From Usnea hakonensis (taxonomy: Eukaryota; Ascomycota; Lecanoromycetes; Lecanorales; Parmeliaceae), in the NCBI GenBank assembly GCA_013423325.1, contig BLJB01000201.1, positions 1 to 64,000 on the forward strand: a stretch of 64,000 nucleotides of DNA, in the 5' to 3' direction. This document shows positions 32,977 through 44,830 of this stretch, piece after piece (position 1 is the first letter of the stretch; the number at the start of each line of letters is the position of its first letter). The translations under genes were made by a program, and so were the position numbers. Below the pieces are notes generated by a model. That model was not told the origin of the DNA. It saw nothing but the letters and a program-made list of their open reading frames with translations, and made no database searches.

Positions 32977-35900
32977 TCACCAGTAGGACCCCAAATCACT
33001 TCTTATCACGGCCACCTCGCCCCGCCTCGGGCACAGAAACGTTCCATCGCCCAAAACTTGACACAGGTCAAGGCTTTCGTCATTAACCCAGTCTCTTGGT
33101 AGAAAAAAATGATGAACGAGCGCGCTCGGGCCTGCGGGCTGCCTAATGCTGCACGAACACACTCTGAAGGACTCGTCCAGGAAAACAAGTCTGTCTTGGC
33201 CTATCACGTCTAACGGCCTTTCGATGGAGGCCGAGATATCGGGTGGAATCGGTATGGAGTCTAGATACTCATCTACGGTACTCGGTGGTGTTGCAAAGCT
33301 AGCGCTTTCGAGGACAAGCAGGCGGGTCCATCGACGTCGATGGCGGGCTCGATGACAGAGCAAGAGAAGGATGAAGGCTTTATTCTGGGAGAGGATAACC
33401 TGCTCGATGACTTCGGATGTTAAGAAACGGTCGACCGAGTCCGTTATAGATCGCTGGACTCCAGGTTGGTCCTCCTCGCTTTCGTCATCGGGAGACGCTT
33501 GGGCTAGAGTCTGGAAGCGCCATTGATGACGTGATTCAAGATCTTTCCAACGATGTTCTGTGACTGTGGCCGCAGTAAATGCAAGGAGATAGCCGCTCTT
33601 CAAGGGATGTGAGATCCATTTGACTTGCTCCCCCGGACGCTGAGGTTTATATGTAGCACAAACGGAACAGTTTCGGATCGACCAGACTTGGGCTGAAGTG
33701 CATGTTGTCACCAGCACAAACTTTGCGCTGGGATCAATGACCAAGCGGTGGGCTCCTCCATCCTGAGAATGCAACCTCTCTTTCATGATAGTATGTGTCT
33801 TTGGTGGGAATTGAGACTTTCCCTTCAAATCAACAGATTTGACGATGAGCCTACTTCCGAGCTCGACGTAGGCGTAATGCCCACCATCTATCGCCCACCC
33901 CAAATGCTCAATGATCATGTCGGAGTTCGACTTGTCTATTCTGACTTTCTCGCAAGTGCTTATGTCTTGCATCTCGACCAGTCCGTCGCCATTACCTATG
34001 CATAGCAAGTCGCCCTGCGGCCGTACGGAGAGCGCTGTGATCGGGATATGAGTTTCTGCATTAGCCTCGGAGGCTATCAAGGACATGCTCTTCACGCTGC
34101 CGTCCCAGGTCTCGGTTTCATTGGCCGGGTCATTGTCCCCTCCGTAAAGCCTGAGCAGTGAATTGGGCTCCCAGATGTTGGCACATGAGCCGCGTATGTC
34201 ACAAAAACGTCGACCATTAGGACTGAAACAAACCGCAGTGACCATGTCCTCGGAGGACAACTGGTAGATCATTTGGAATAAAGATGTATTATAGAGCCTG
34301 ATGGTACCATCAACATCGCCAGTCAAAAAAACGCTCCCATCAAAGCTAATTTGTATTTCGGACGGAGTGGCGTCAACTTTGATCTCGAAATGGGTTTGAT
34401 CCACAGGGTGCCATTTAAAAATGCTGCCGTCGGTATATATGCCAAGAATTTGGCCGTTCCTAGGATGCCAAGCTAGTCGTACAACCCCAGCCCAACCATG
34501 AGACCTACCTTCGGTGATCCGCCTGCACCTACTTATCAGTTTTGCTGGCTCTAGGCCCCAGAGCGATAGAGGATAGCGTCGATGGGCAATGGCGACTTGA
34601 CTTCCGTCCGGACTAAAGTGCATAGCAGTTGGCGAATTGAGAACTGTTCCTTCTATGCCGGCGTCTTGACTGAAAAGACTAGAGTCCAGGCTCTGCCACT
34701 CCTTTGCATCAGGATCACCAATAACATGTTGAGCGAATGTGCGGGTATTTAATCCAACAAGTAAGAGCAAGTCTCTCGGTGTGAAACATAAAGCAAGCGG
34801 CCTCACCTGAGCAGGATTGGAAAGCTCATGGAGTAGATGGCCCGACAATACATTCCATATTTTTGTAGTTACGTAGCCGTATGTGGCAAGCATTTCCCCA
34901 TCGTTGCTAAAACAAAACAGATAAACCAGCTCTTGGTGAGAAAAGACGCGGTGCTCCTCAAATGTGACCGAGTCCCAGAGGATGATCTTGCCGGCCGAAG
35001 TCAATACTGCTAAGAATCGTCCAGAACAAGCGATTGTAGAAGCTTCATGCTCAGAGCCAACAGAAAGTCGCGCTAGCAAGTCGTCCCACTCATCGTTATT
35101 CGACAAGCCCTCCACAGATAGCAGACCAGGAGATCTACGCTGAAGCTTGTATATTTGGGAATTGTGAGGGCAGAAAGGCGGAATATAGTTATATATTGAT
35201 GTTGGATCTTCAAGAAGGGTCGCTCCGAACTTGCCGACAAGTTTTAGCAGATCAACAGCCCATGATTCTAGGGTATCGAATTCGGCCATCCGATCCAGAA
35301 AGGCTATTCTTTTCTGGTAATAGCCACGTTGTTGATTCGTGAAAGCAGTCAGGGCTTGTGAGGTAGTTACAAGAACTCTCAACTGACGCTTGATGGCCAA
35401 AGCTTGAATCCAGGGAAGGACGAATGGTCCAGAAAAGAATTTGCTCATCAGGTTTAATGCATCTTCAGATTCCAAAGAACTGCGGCTGAGATGATAAGCC
35501 CAAGATGTTGCAGCGTATGCGTACAACGGGGGCAAGGGTTCCTGGTCCATCTTGGTGCGAAGATTGCGGTGTATGTACATCAAAAGTGTCTTCTTGAAGA
35601 TTTCTTCATGTGCATCTTCGCGCTTAAGGAGGAAAGATATACTGGCTTTATTCATGAGATATTCACGAGCAGTGTGGTGCACTAATGTGACATAATTATT
35701 ACTGTCGACCTCCACAAAGTGGCCGCAAAGTTGGTTGATCGTACGCCGCAAGTCCAGAATGTTTTCATGTTCGGGCTTCAAGGCTTGTAACAGCTCGTCC
35801 GTGTGAAGAGAGCAACGAGAATAGGTTGTCCATGCTAGTATCATTCTCGCCAGTGCGATGTCATGGGGCTTCTTGAGACTCGCGATCGTCCCTTCCATGT

Positions 35901-38089
35901 GTCGATACATTTGCTCCATTTCAGATGGAATGTCGTGCAGGACTTGTGCGATATGTTTCTCTTCGTGACACTCAGATATCTCTCGAAGTGCAAGATACAC
36001 CCAAAGAAAACTTCCGCCAGCACGATCCACCAATTGATCGACAATCCGTTGACGAAGTCTTGGGCTCCCCGGCATATAGTTTCGTTCAGAATTCACGTAG
36101 TCTCTGATGTCGCGAATATTATTGTCCAAACAGATTGAAGATACCGAGATGGTAGCTTCGGCTCGTTTCATGGCCGTTTTCACTGCAGGGCTGTGTCGAG
36201 TAGTCACCAATACACATATCGGTACCTGGGAATGCACAAGGCTAGAGAAAAGCTCGACAACCATTTGGGCAGATTCAGCATCATCTAATGCATCGATAAT
36301 CCAGTACAAAGGTGTCTCGCTTGTAATAGTAAAGAGCGTTGAAACGAACAGCTTGTCCCAGATCGCTCTTGTGTCCATCTTTTCAAGATTAAGATTGCTT
36401 TCGCTTAACGCAGCGAGCATCATCTCGTAGGCCGGCAATTCGAGAGAGATCTGACAAGCCAGAGATCTCAAAAGCTCTCCGGCGGACTGCTTCAAGGTGC
36501 CTCGATGCTGGAAGAAGAAGTACTGACAGGAAAAGCCCCTCGCTAAAATGTGCTTTATCAAGAATGAAGCTTGGACGGATTTACCGGAGCCTGGGCGGGC
36601 AAATAGCCATAGTATGCTGGATTGTCGAGTCCCATGCTCCCACTTCTGAAAGAGGGAGTTAGACAGGACCGCACGGCAAGTGCCCTCTTTGCACCGGTGA
36701 AGCAGAGATGTGTAGTCTTTCTGCGGGCCTTTGTCGACACCTAGGAGGTTCTCCACCTTTTTCATATTCGATATCGACTTGGTTCTTGATGCTTGGGAGC
36801 CTGATATTTGTCAATTACCCTCAAGCTGTACCGAATCTGAAGAAGCCTGTCAATACCTGAGTCCTTATATTGCTTGACCAATTCCCTAAGCACCGAACTC
36901 ACGCTCTGATAGTTTGGATCCTCCCGATTGATGTACTTGCAGACATCATGGTGATCGGCGTCAAGAGGCTGGGTTATTTCCCCGGGATATCCCAAAGTTG
37001 AGGAACTTAGATCAAGGAGCATCTGAGTCTTTCAGCGACGCATTAACTCCGAGAGACTGAAATCATACAGTATTCCTGCCAGCAAGCGATGTTTCGACCG
37101 TCTCGTAGAATGAGAACAATTGCAAAGTGGGAGCAAAATGTCGAAAGGACTCATTCAGCTCTTCGATCGAAGGCGAAGTTCGACTAAGCTCGGTGATGAA
37201 CTGCTTAGGGGAATGGCCTGTCAAGACGCCAACGGACAAAAGTGCGTTGAGGAAGTCCGCTAGTCTCGTTCCCCGATGTGGGGTGGACAAGAAAAGAACC
37301 GCGCGCACTTGCTCCACGATGTCCCTGTAGTTTTGATCACGTTGTCCTTGGACACATGCCTGTATAAAGAGTCTGGAATAAGAGTCATTCTGCATCAAGT
37401 TTCACACAACTGAAAGGGTGAAGATGTGGCTAGGCATGTAGGGAATCCGAGTTGAGGAAAAAACAAACAGCCATAACAGACCTTCTTGAGAACGAGACCT
37501 CCCATTGAATGTACAACAAAAATGATAGGTTTCTTTGCTGATCAGCCGACGAATAGACTTGCATTAAGGACATGTGTACCTTTCCAACATTCAAGTCATC
37601 CCCATCTTTACCAAACTTCATGCCAAAAAGTAGCGCTCTAGCGAAGTCTGAGATGCTGGACAGATTATTCGGGCCTCTCGATCTATAATCTGCATTGTAT
37701 CCAAAAGTGAGTATCCTGGCCGTATTGATTTCCGGCTCGTCAGGAAGCCATTCTTGTGGCCAAAATGTATCTGGGGCATTCTTCACAGTCCAAGTTTTGC
37801 GGCTTGATCCACCTAACCCATGTACGAATATGATGTCTACGGAATGGGGCTTCGATGGCGTGTACAGCACTCTCAGTCCGGTCGGGTCGGGATCTTGAGT
37901 CCCTGTAGCTCGCCGCCCAAATGGAAAGGAGCGGGTAGGCAGGCTCGTACGGTTCGATGTCTCGGCTCCTGAGGGTCCCCCAGATGATCTCGTTTGCTCA
38001 TCGTCGGCCGCCGAAATATGAGGTCGTAGAGGATCTGTCTGATTGGTATAGGGCGTGCGGTAGAATTTAGCTGAATGGTGTCTTTCGGA
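32977..38089 (-). CDS. NLR-type STAND protein: SesB-like hydrolase + NACHT + WD40-like repeats
   Basis: Exons read: 38089-37580, 37532-37482, 37359-37069, 37022-36857 and 36800-32977; 1613 residues. A short first exon with the ATG is still missing (the first listed exon follows a CTGAC...ATAG acceptor and has no Met). Domains: disordered start; alpha/beta-hydrolase of SesB type with VDIIFVHGLGGSSRKTW, nucleophile VVHSMGGLVLKK and LSTPHRGTRLADFLN; then NACHT with Walker A FARPGSGKS and Walker B YWIIDALDD. The C-terminal half holds degenerate WD40 blades (IILWDSVTFEEH, TKIWNVLSG, HFSPDGSQVAIAHRR, VCFSPNGRRFCDI). These proteins act in fungal self/non-self recognition, the WD40 part sensing and the hydrolase part executing (family knowledge). 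All key residues look intact. Confidence 0.85.
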
Positions 38090-38672
38090 CTATTTGATTC
38101 GTCAGCGAGGATTGCAGGTCAATCTGGTGGAAGTGCGCCAGGAATGCAAGGGCGGCAAACCATCGCAGTCTTCCAATGATCGCAACTTCATAAGTAGCGA
38201 ATGACCGTGGTCAGGACGCAAAGGATAATTGTCAACTGCAGCAAAGTCTGCGAACAGCCATCGAAAGTCAAGCTGAGGCTCCCGATTATCTAGCCGTTCT
38301 GCAGTGCTAAATTAACACCCACTTAGCTCCCCCACTCAGCTCCCCCACTTGCCTAAGTAAGGTAGCTCCCACTTTACTTGTACTTTGAGGTAAGGTAAGT
38401 ACTTTACGGTAAGCATGTGGCACGATCACGCCAGATAAAGAAAAGTGCTGATAAGGGCGTGTGCCCTAATGCACGAGGTACTTTACTGTAGAGAAAAGAT
38501 GCTTGACGAGCGCCTATCATACAGTCGATGGGCCGGGTATAATGCAATATATTCAGACGATAGGTACCTATAGCGTGTAATTTGCGGACTCTCCAGTGTA
38601 GTCCTAAGATAGGAGGGTCGAGTAGGCCACAGGAGCAATCTGATCAACCTGACAGATAGATTTCCTTCAAAG
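38090..38672. other. Intergenic between divergent NLR and FN3K genes
   Basis: Should contain the first NLR exon. Between about 38320 and 38490 it carries repeated CTCCCCCACT and TAAGGTA/TACTTTAC words, with AAGTACTTTAC-type partial palindromes. No other structure seen. Confidence 0.4.
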
Positions 38673-40316
38673 ATGGAAGACAGAGGAAGCGTTCATCTAG
38701 TCCAGGCCAAGGAGAGAGAAGCTGGCCTGCATTCAGAAATCGGCGGCAATTTCCCACTGGACCGAGCTGTCATCGAAGGTCAGAAGACCCCACACTAAAC
38801 TTTAAGAATGCGATGATTCGTTGGAGTCGTGGTCCATCATTAAGACTCACAAAAAAGCTGACGATTACACATTCCTGAGTCTATCAGTGTTACCTCTGGG
38901 TACCAAAGTGATTTCTGCTGAGAGCTTCGGAGCCTCTGCGTGGTCTGTGACTGCCCGTATCAATGCGGAGACCGCCAATGGAACTCCTGTTGGGTTCTTC
39001 CTCAAGGCGTGTACTCACTTCATCCTCTAAATGTACAAGCCAACTAAATCTCCATTTTAGTGTACCACTGAGGACTCGGGTAGAGCGCAGCTTGAAGGAG
39101 AATTTACAGCCATGTCGGCTCTCCGTTCAGTGGTTCCTGCAATGATCCCTCAACCATTGGCATGGGGCAAATTCCACCTTGAAAGCCCTCCTACATACTT
39201 CTTTCTTGCTGATTTCAAGAACATGAGCGACAAGCTTCCAGATCCTGTTCAATTAGGCGCTCTCATCGCCGAGCTTCATCAAAAGAGCATTTCGCCAACG
39301 GGCGAATTCGGCTTTGGTATCCAGACGTACGACGGGAAACTACCTCATAATGTCGAGTGGAATAGCGACTGGACAGACTTTTACGCGAAGCTGCTCACCA
39401 GCGCCTACGATCACGATGTTAGATCCAACGGAATATGGCCTGAGCTTGCGAACACATTCCAGATGATCATAGGCTCTGTTATCCCAAGATTGCTTGATGC
39501 TCTCAAAGCCCACGGAAGGCAAATAAAACCGTGCTTGATACATGGCGATCTCTGGGAAGGCAATATTGGGACTGAGTACGAAACGGGTCGGATATATATC
39601 TACGACTCGGCCGCATACTTTGCGCATAACGAGATGGAGATCGCGTCATGGACTTGCAAGCATCACAAATTGAGAGCTCGTGCCTACAAAAGAGAGTATT
39701 TGAGACACTTTGATGCTAGTGAACCAGTGGATGAATGGGAAGATCGCAGTCGGCTGTATGGCTTGAAGGAGCTATTTATCAATTCTGCCCATTTCCCCGG
39801 GTCCAATGTCAGAGAGAGGTAGGTACCGGCTCGATACCAGAGGACCTCAAATCTCAAGACTCACAAAAAGGCGTCAGGGTTTACGAGGAGATGTGCTTCC
39901 TCGTCGAGAAATACGCACCTTCGTCAAAGGTCCAACACACCGTAGGCGACGAAGGAAACACTACCCCGAAACTCCCACCGTTTCAACCTTCCAGAGAAGA
40001 GACGCTGCCAAACCTAGGAGCTACGGAGAAAGTCGGATCGACCATTTTGACGGCCGGGATAAACGCTGATACAGGAGCTGCCGAGAAAGCGAAGAACCTA
40101 GGCGTCGAATCGGAGCCTGCGCCTGTCATAGGGATTGCAGAGAGACCCGTGGACCTCACTCTGGAAGATAGCTCGGGCAACACTGACACAGGTCTCTCCA
40201 GTCTCAAGCTAACTCCTGACGAGCCCGCCACCGCCAAACTTGGCTTGGGGCAAGCCGTTCCCAGTACGGAGACACCTAGCTCAGCTCCGGTCACGGATGT
40301 CGAAGCGAAGGAGTAG
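38673..40316 (+). CDS. Fructosamine-3-kinase-type phosphotransferase with disordered tail
   Basis: Exons 38673-38778, 38888-39006, 39061-39818 and 39878-40316; 1422 nt, 473 residues. Kinase landmarks: LGTKVISAESFGASAW, EGEFTAMSAL, LIAELHQKSIS, FGFGIQTYDG, catalytic HGDLWEGNIG at about 236-245, YDSAAYFAHNEMEIA, and NVRERVYEEMCFLVEKY. Fungal FN3K-like proteins phosphorylate ketosamine sugars on glycated amines, a deglycation step; the substrate here is not proven. The last about 140 residues are low-complexity (Pro, Thr, Glu, Gly) without domain and go beyond the usual length. The second intron fits only with a GC donor (AAG|GCGTGT); without the third intron the protein would stop after NVRER. 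Confidence 0.85.
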
Positions 40317-42625
40317 AATTACAAAATCTACCAACCATCTTCGAAGGGATGCGATGTTATCTCGTCTCCAAATGAGCGGTGTACTGCCTTACAACATTCA
40401 GTCTTTATATATATATGTAGTCCGTGTCAACTATTGGAGCAAAATCAAGGTTCGCTCGAATACCTCGAACACGAGGAATCACGACAACTTGACTCTCATC
40501 ATCCCCAACGCTGCCCTAAATAAGATATCCGCTCTCACACCCCTACCTACAAACCCCCCTTTCCCCCCATCGACTTACCCGAATCCTCTCGCCAATACGC
40601 TTCCCTACCTTCCCCATCCGCAATTCCAAGTTCGATGGCCCAGATTCTTAACGTCACGCAGAGTACCTACGGGAATTCACTACAAGACAGCAGCGTAGAA
40701 AAGCAGCGTGAAAGAGTACACCTAAACCCCTTTCCAGATCCCAGAATTTTCTATCCATAAACCACACTCTTACAGCCACGAGTCGCCAACCAGTCGCATC
40801 TTTATGCAAGCTCCTATAACGTCTGGACTGCTCTAGGAGCAGGGTACGTATCAATTTACATATCGTATTGCACCACCAAAGCTCTACGATAACCCTCAGT
40901 ATATACTTTACGACTCTAGACAGCGCTGCTCGAAGGTCTCGTAAGCGTCTTTATAGATGTGAGAAAGAATGTATTTGAGTATAGTTGGTAAGGATTCATC
41001 TGATGTGAAATTGACATGTAATAGAGCGTCAAACTTGATCGCTACTTTTAGTTTCTCCATTTCATCTATTCTATTCTGGTCCACAACCTTTTCTTCTCGT
41101 CTCATATCGCATTCCTATAGTCCTCTATTCTTGGATCCAAGCGACTACTCATCCCAGAGCGCTCCCCTGTACTCGTACCCTACACCTCTCCCCATACTTC
41201 CCATCCCGTCCTGTCCCGCACTTTCCATCACCCCCGAAACTGCTGCCAGCGAGACATGAAGCTCAACCCTGCCAAATTCACTCCTCTCTATCTCTGAAAG
41301 TCCTTCAGACTCTGCGAGATGGTTTCAAAATTTTGTATTTCGCTCTTCGTGCATCCCTCTCCACTTTCACAGATTGCCAGTCAGAGTAGTAGGTAACTCC
41401 ATAAGGTATTTATTACTGTATCTTGGCGACTCTGGCATGAAGTCGGGTGAATTTTCGAAAGTCTTAGTGGCGAAATATGGGACGTGAGTTAGCGTGGGGT
41501 GTGGGACGTAATCAGTGATTGTTTTTGCAACAGAGGTGAAGAGGATCAGGGGAAGAAGAACTCTGAACGCTGTGGTTTCTTCTCCAATGGCCATCCTGTC
41601 GAACATGCGTTTCCTAGTTATATAGCACTACATTCCGAATTGTCATTCTGACAATTGAGTTCTATGGCGCTACTACCTGCTTTGACGATTTCTCTTGCAC
41701 ATCGCCTCCTCGGTGCCTCTCCTCTCTTCTTTCTCGTCACCCAAACTCTGGCATGTCTTTGAGCTCTCTTGAAGAAGAGCATAAGTCAAACTCATCTCCC
41801 TGATCATGCATGCTCTTCTTCAACCAATTGCAATTGTTCCATAATGGTTTTTCCAAGGCCAGATTCACGGTAGGTCAAGTGAATATCGGAAGTTGAAGGC
41901 CAGGGGGCATATTGTTCCGATAATCCCAATAGCAATGAGAAGACAGGGTTGCTGCCAGACTCCATGGCTCGTGATTGGAAGCGCACTTCATGATATTGCT
42001 TCCTCGGAGGAGAAAATGCGATTTTTCATATTGAGCTTACCGCGCCCTTGAGTAAGCAGCATCGTGAGCTGTAGTGAGATGCAGTGATTGGACCAATGAA
42101 AATTCGTAAAGTCGTCCTCTGCTAGTGTGATCCACCCCGACACAGGTGAAGGGATAGCCAGAAAGTTTCACGACAGATCAGGTATATAGAGCCGTGGTCG
42201 TATTTTGCCTGTGACGGTGAGATTCGGGAATCTATTCTGGCACCATCGCTATGGATGATTAGAGCATACTAATAGCGATTGCAATATAAAAAGACAAGTA
42301 AATTCTTCATTCCTTCTCGGCAAGGCAGTCTCACCCTTTGCCATTGAGAATAATTCGCTGTGGATGATTCCATAGCCGAACACTAAACAGTAATGACATG
42401 GGTTGTGACGCTGTCCCGCGCTACGGCTGGGAGATCGAATTGTATAAGCAGAATATGATAAGCACGACCATATCCGACCGCGCTTGGATATTGAGTGCCA
42501 AGCACCGAAAAGTTCAATTTCTAGACTTGAGGTTGTACCCTGGATCCAGGTTTGGGAGGGTCAATGGGGTTGTCAAAACACCAGTAGCTCCGTCCCCTAC
42601 CATCACAGCCGTGAAATCCTTTGCG
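40317..42625. other. Gene-poor stretch
   Basis: 2.3 kb without a supported gene. Two minus-strand frames (41804-41986 and 41367-41606, the latter MFDRMAIGEETTAFRVLLPL) are short and unsupported. Confidence 0.4.
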
Positions 42626-43735
42626 CTAAATCAATCTGGATGACCAATGACAGAAATCTACCGTCATCCCTAGGTCTCCTTTCTGTTTTGCCTTCGCTCC
42701 TTCGTATGCACGCTGGATCTTAGACCAGGAGCTAGGTCCGGTAGGATTGGCGAGGATCTTTTCAGCATATTCATCAGCGTCGTTCACAGCTGTTGTTGAG
42801 ACACCATAGATTTCGGATTCAGGTGTCGTCTCAGCAAAACCTCGCTGTGAACTCGTGAATGCTCTTTTCTCTCTTTGTTGCAGCTCCGCAATGAACTGCA
42901 CGGCGGTCTTCAAAGAGACACGAATCATATTCTCACCATCAATCCCACTAACATCACGTCTTGCAAGCGGGAGTGACTCCGCTCTAATGGTGTGAAAATC
43001 AATTGCACTGCTCAGGTCTTGATCATGACCTGTCAGAACTAACACTGCATTTTGCCGCTGTACCTCGTCATCCAATAACATAGTATCATTGCTCTCGAAC
43101 ACAGGGTCGGACAGCTCATCGAAAAGAACAATGATTGCTCGACAAAGAGGGAGTAAGTGAAAGCGCTGCCATCGGCTCCTTTCGATTGAACCATTTCTGG
43201 CATCGTCACTCTTCACTTTTTTCAAATGAGAAGCTGCTGCGTCACAAAGATGTGCGTGCAGCTTTAATATTTCTGGTATCGTCTGAGGCCCAGTCGGAGT
43301 GATCCGAATTGGATGTGCGAAGAATCTACCGGAGTCTATGTTAGGTGCGTTTTCGTGAAAGCGAAACCAAAATTTGTATATGCAAGCGAAGATGAATCCG
43401 CGACAATAAGGATGATCTGGTTTCTGAGCGGATAATTCCCAGTATAGCATTGTCGGCTTATTGCAAAGCGGCTCAAGATTCCGACGATGAAAACGAAGTA
43501 CCGGCATTGGATCCACCACTTTGTCCATTAAGGTGTCGCTCGTCCAATAATCTTTTATATCTCTTCCAATGGTTCCTTGCCTTGCCACAAAGTATGACAT
43601 TTTCAGTTCTGCTCGTAGACTGCTGTACCATTCAGTGTTCAGTGATTCGTCTCGATTGGCGGCTCGGACATCTTCTGGCTCTATTCGATCCGGGTATACT
43701 TCACAAAGACTTGGTATCGGAGGAAACAATGACAT
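42626..43735 (-). CDS. Unrecognised 369-residue protein
   Basis: One uninterrupted frame from ATG 43735 to 42626. Composition is balanced. There are several tryptophan/aromatic clusters (MLYWELSAQKPDH, FACIYKFWFRFHENAP), a Leu-rich segment RFHLLPLCRAIIVLFDELSD, and a charged C-terminal part. No transmembrane helix, signal peptide or motif known to me. The last 15 residues follow a possible donor (ACG|GTAGAT), so the real C-terminus may differ. Its start overlaps head-to-head with a plus-strand ATG at 43729. Confidence 0.55.
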   Translation of the reverse strand: MSLFPPIPSLCEVYPDRIEPEDVRAANRDESLNTEWYSSLRAELKMSYFVARQGTIGRDIKDYWTSDTLMDKVVDPMPVLRFHRRNLEPLCNKPTMLYWELSAQKPDHPYCRGFIFACIYKFWFRFHENAPNIDSGRFFAHPIRITPTGPQTIPEILKLHAHLCDAAASHLKKVKSDDARNGSIERSRWQRFHLLPLCRAIIVLFDELSDPVFESNDTMLLDDEVQRQNAVLVLTGHDQDLSSAIDFHTIRAESLPLARRDVSGIDGENMIRVSLKTAVQFIAELQQREKRAFTSSQRGFAETTPESEIYGVSTTAVNDADEYAEKILANPTGPSSWSKIQRAYEGAKAKQKGDLGMTVDFCHWSSRLI

Positions 43736-43965
43736 ATTGTGAGACTTTCTGGATACAGCCGGATGCCGATTTCTTGTTGCACCTGGTTGACTTAATCTCG
43801 TCTTTGGTGGCGGGATCGACTCCAGTCTTGACCATATGTATTTTGGTGGGATGCGAAGCGAGAGAGTATGAAGCTCACTGGTGGTATGTGTTCTGCAGTC
43901 TCATGGTGACATTCTTTGCGACACGAGTTATTTGGGACTATGGTGCTGAAAGGGCGTTGTGGTAG
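43729..43965 (+). CDS. Possible small two-helix membrane protein
   Basis: Frame of 78 residues from MTYCETFWIQPDADF with two hydrophobic segments (LLHLVDLISSLVAGSTPVLT and VFCSLMVTFFATRVIW), ending GAERALW. Its ATG overlaps the start region of the minus-strand gene at 43735. The helix pattern makes it more than random, but nothing else supports it. Confidence 0.3.
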   Translation: MTYCETFWIQPDADFLLHLVDLISSLVAGSTPVLTICILVGCEAREYEAHWWYVFCSLMVTFFATRVIWDYGAERALW

Positions 43966-44299
43966 GTAGATACAGCTGTATGTGTATGCTAGAGAGAATA
44001 GTTGTAGTCTGCAAGTTCAAATGCAGGTTGCAGCGAAGCTTTTTTGTTTTTCATTTTTCATTCTCCACTTTTTGACGCAAATTGTCTCGGTTTTACTCGT
44101 GTGCCAAGCATGGCGTAGAACTAGCGTGCCTTGATCTGTGAGGCTTGAAAAATGAATGATGAGTAAGCTGACGAGTGACCATCCAGGAACTGGGACAGGT
44201 TCAAGGCTGTGCTGAACGATGTGCCAGCAAATCGACAAAAGAGTGGATCGACCATATTTGAGCAGTATATCTAAATGGCTAGGTTCAATACTGGGCAGA
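43966..44299. other. Intergenic, nothing recognised
   Basis: Short A/T-rich stretch downstream of the small two-helix frame. No feature seen. Confidence 0.4.
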
Positions 44300-44830
44300 T
44301 CGATGATGTCGAGCAGACTTGTAGCTGACCAAGCTTAACGTGAAGCAGGCTTGAGAGAGGAGCAGATAAATGACTGAGCGATCCCAAGATCGAATAAGTC
44401 GACAAATAAGCCCACTGATATTTAGCAGACTTGCAGGCGACAGTGGTAGAGACTGGCGATGCTCGAGGTGCAATGATCGAGTCAATCGGCAAAGTTTCAG
44501 CCTCGAAGTGGAGTAGACTAGAGCCAGAGCAGATTTGAGACGGACCGGTCTTGACATGAAACAGACAAGGGATTAATATCGACTGGCAGTAGTAGAAGTT
44601 TGAGATACAGCATTCTTGAACACAACTAATCATGAACTGGAGCAGGTCTGAGATGCGACGAGTCAAGGATGAATGCCGATGATGGAACGAATCTTAGAGT
44701 GTTTCGGTGGACGACGTTCAAAGCTTTCGAAGCCAGCAGGGGTGAGATTGAACATATATGAAGTGACCCCGGTATAGCATCTGGAATGGTTCACGTGTAG
44801 CAAGCTGAGAATAAAACAGGTCGATGGTCG
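44300..44830. repeat. Degenerate short-period repeats
   Basis: Variants of a motif like (G/T)AGCAG(A/G)(C/T)TTGAG recur about every 30-115 bp: GAGCAGACTTGTAGCTGAC near 44310, GAAGCAGGCTTGAGAGAGG near 44341, TAGCAGACTTGCAGGCGAC near 44425, GAGCAGATTTGAGACGGAC near 44526, GAGCAGGTCTGAGATGCGA near 44640. No reading frame is conserved between copies. It could be an old tandem repeat. Confidence 0.35.

Noticed and set aside
42484..43965. Plus-strand frame from 43450 over the unrecognised minus gene
   Set aside because: Its first 90 codons are antisense to the minus gene; only the part from 43729 is kept, at low confidence.
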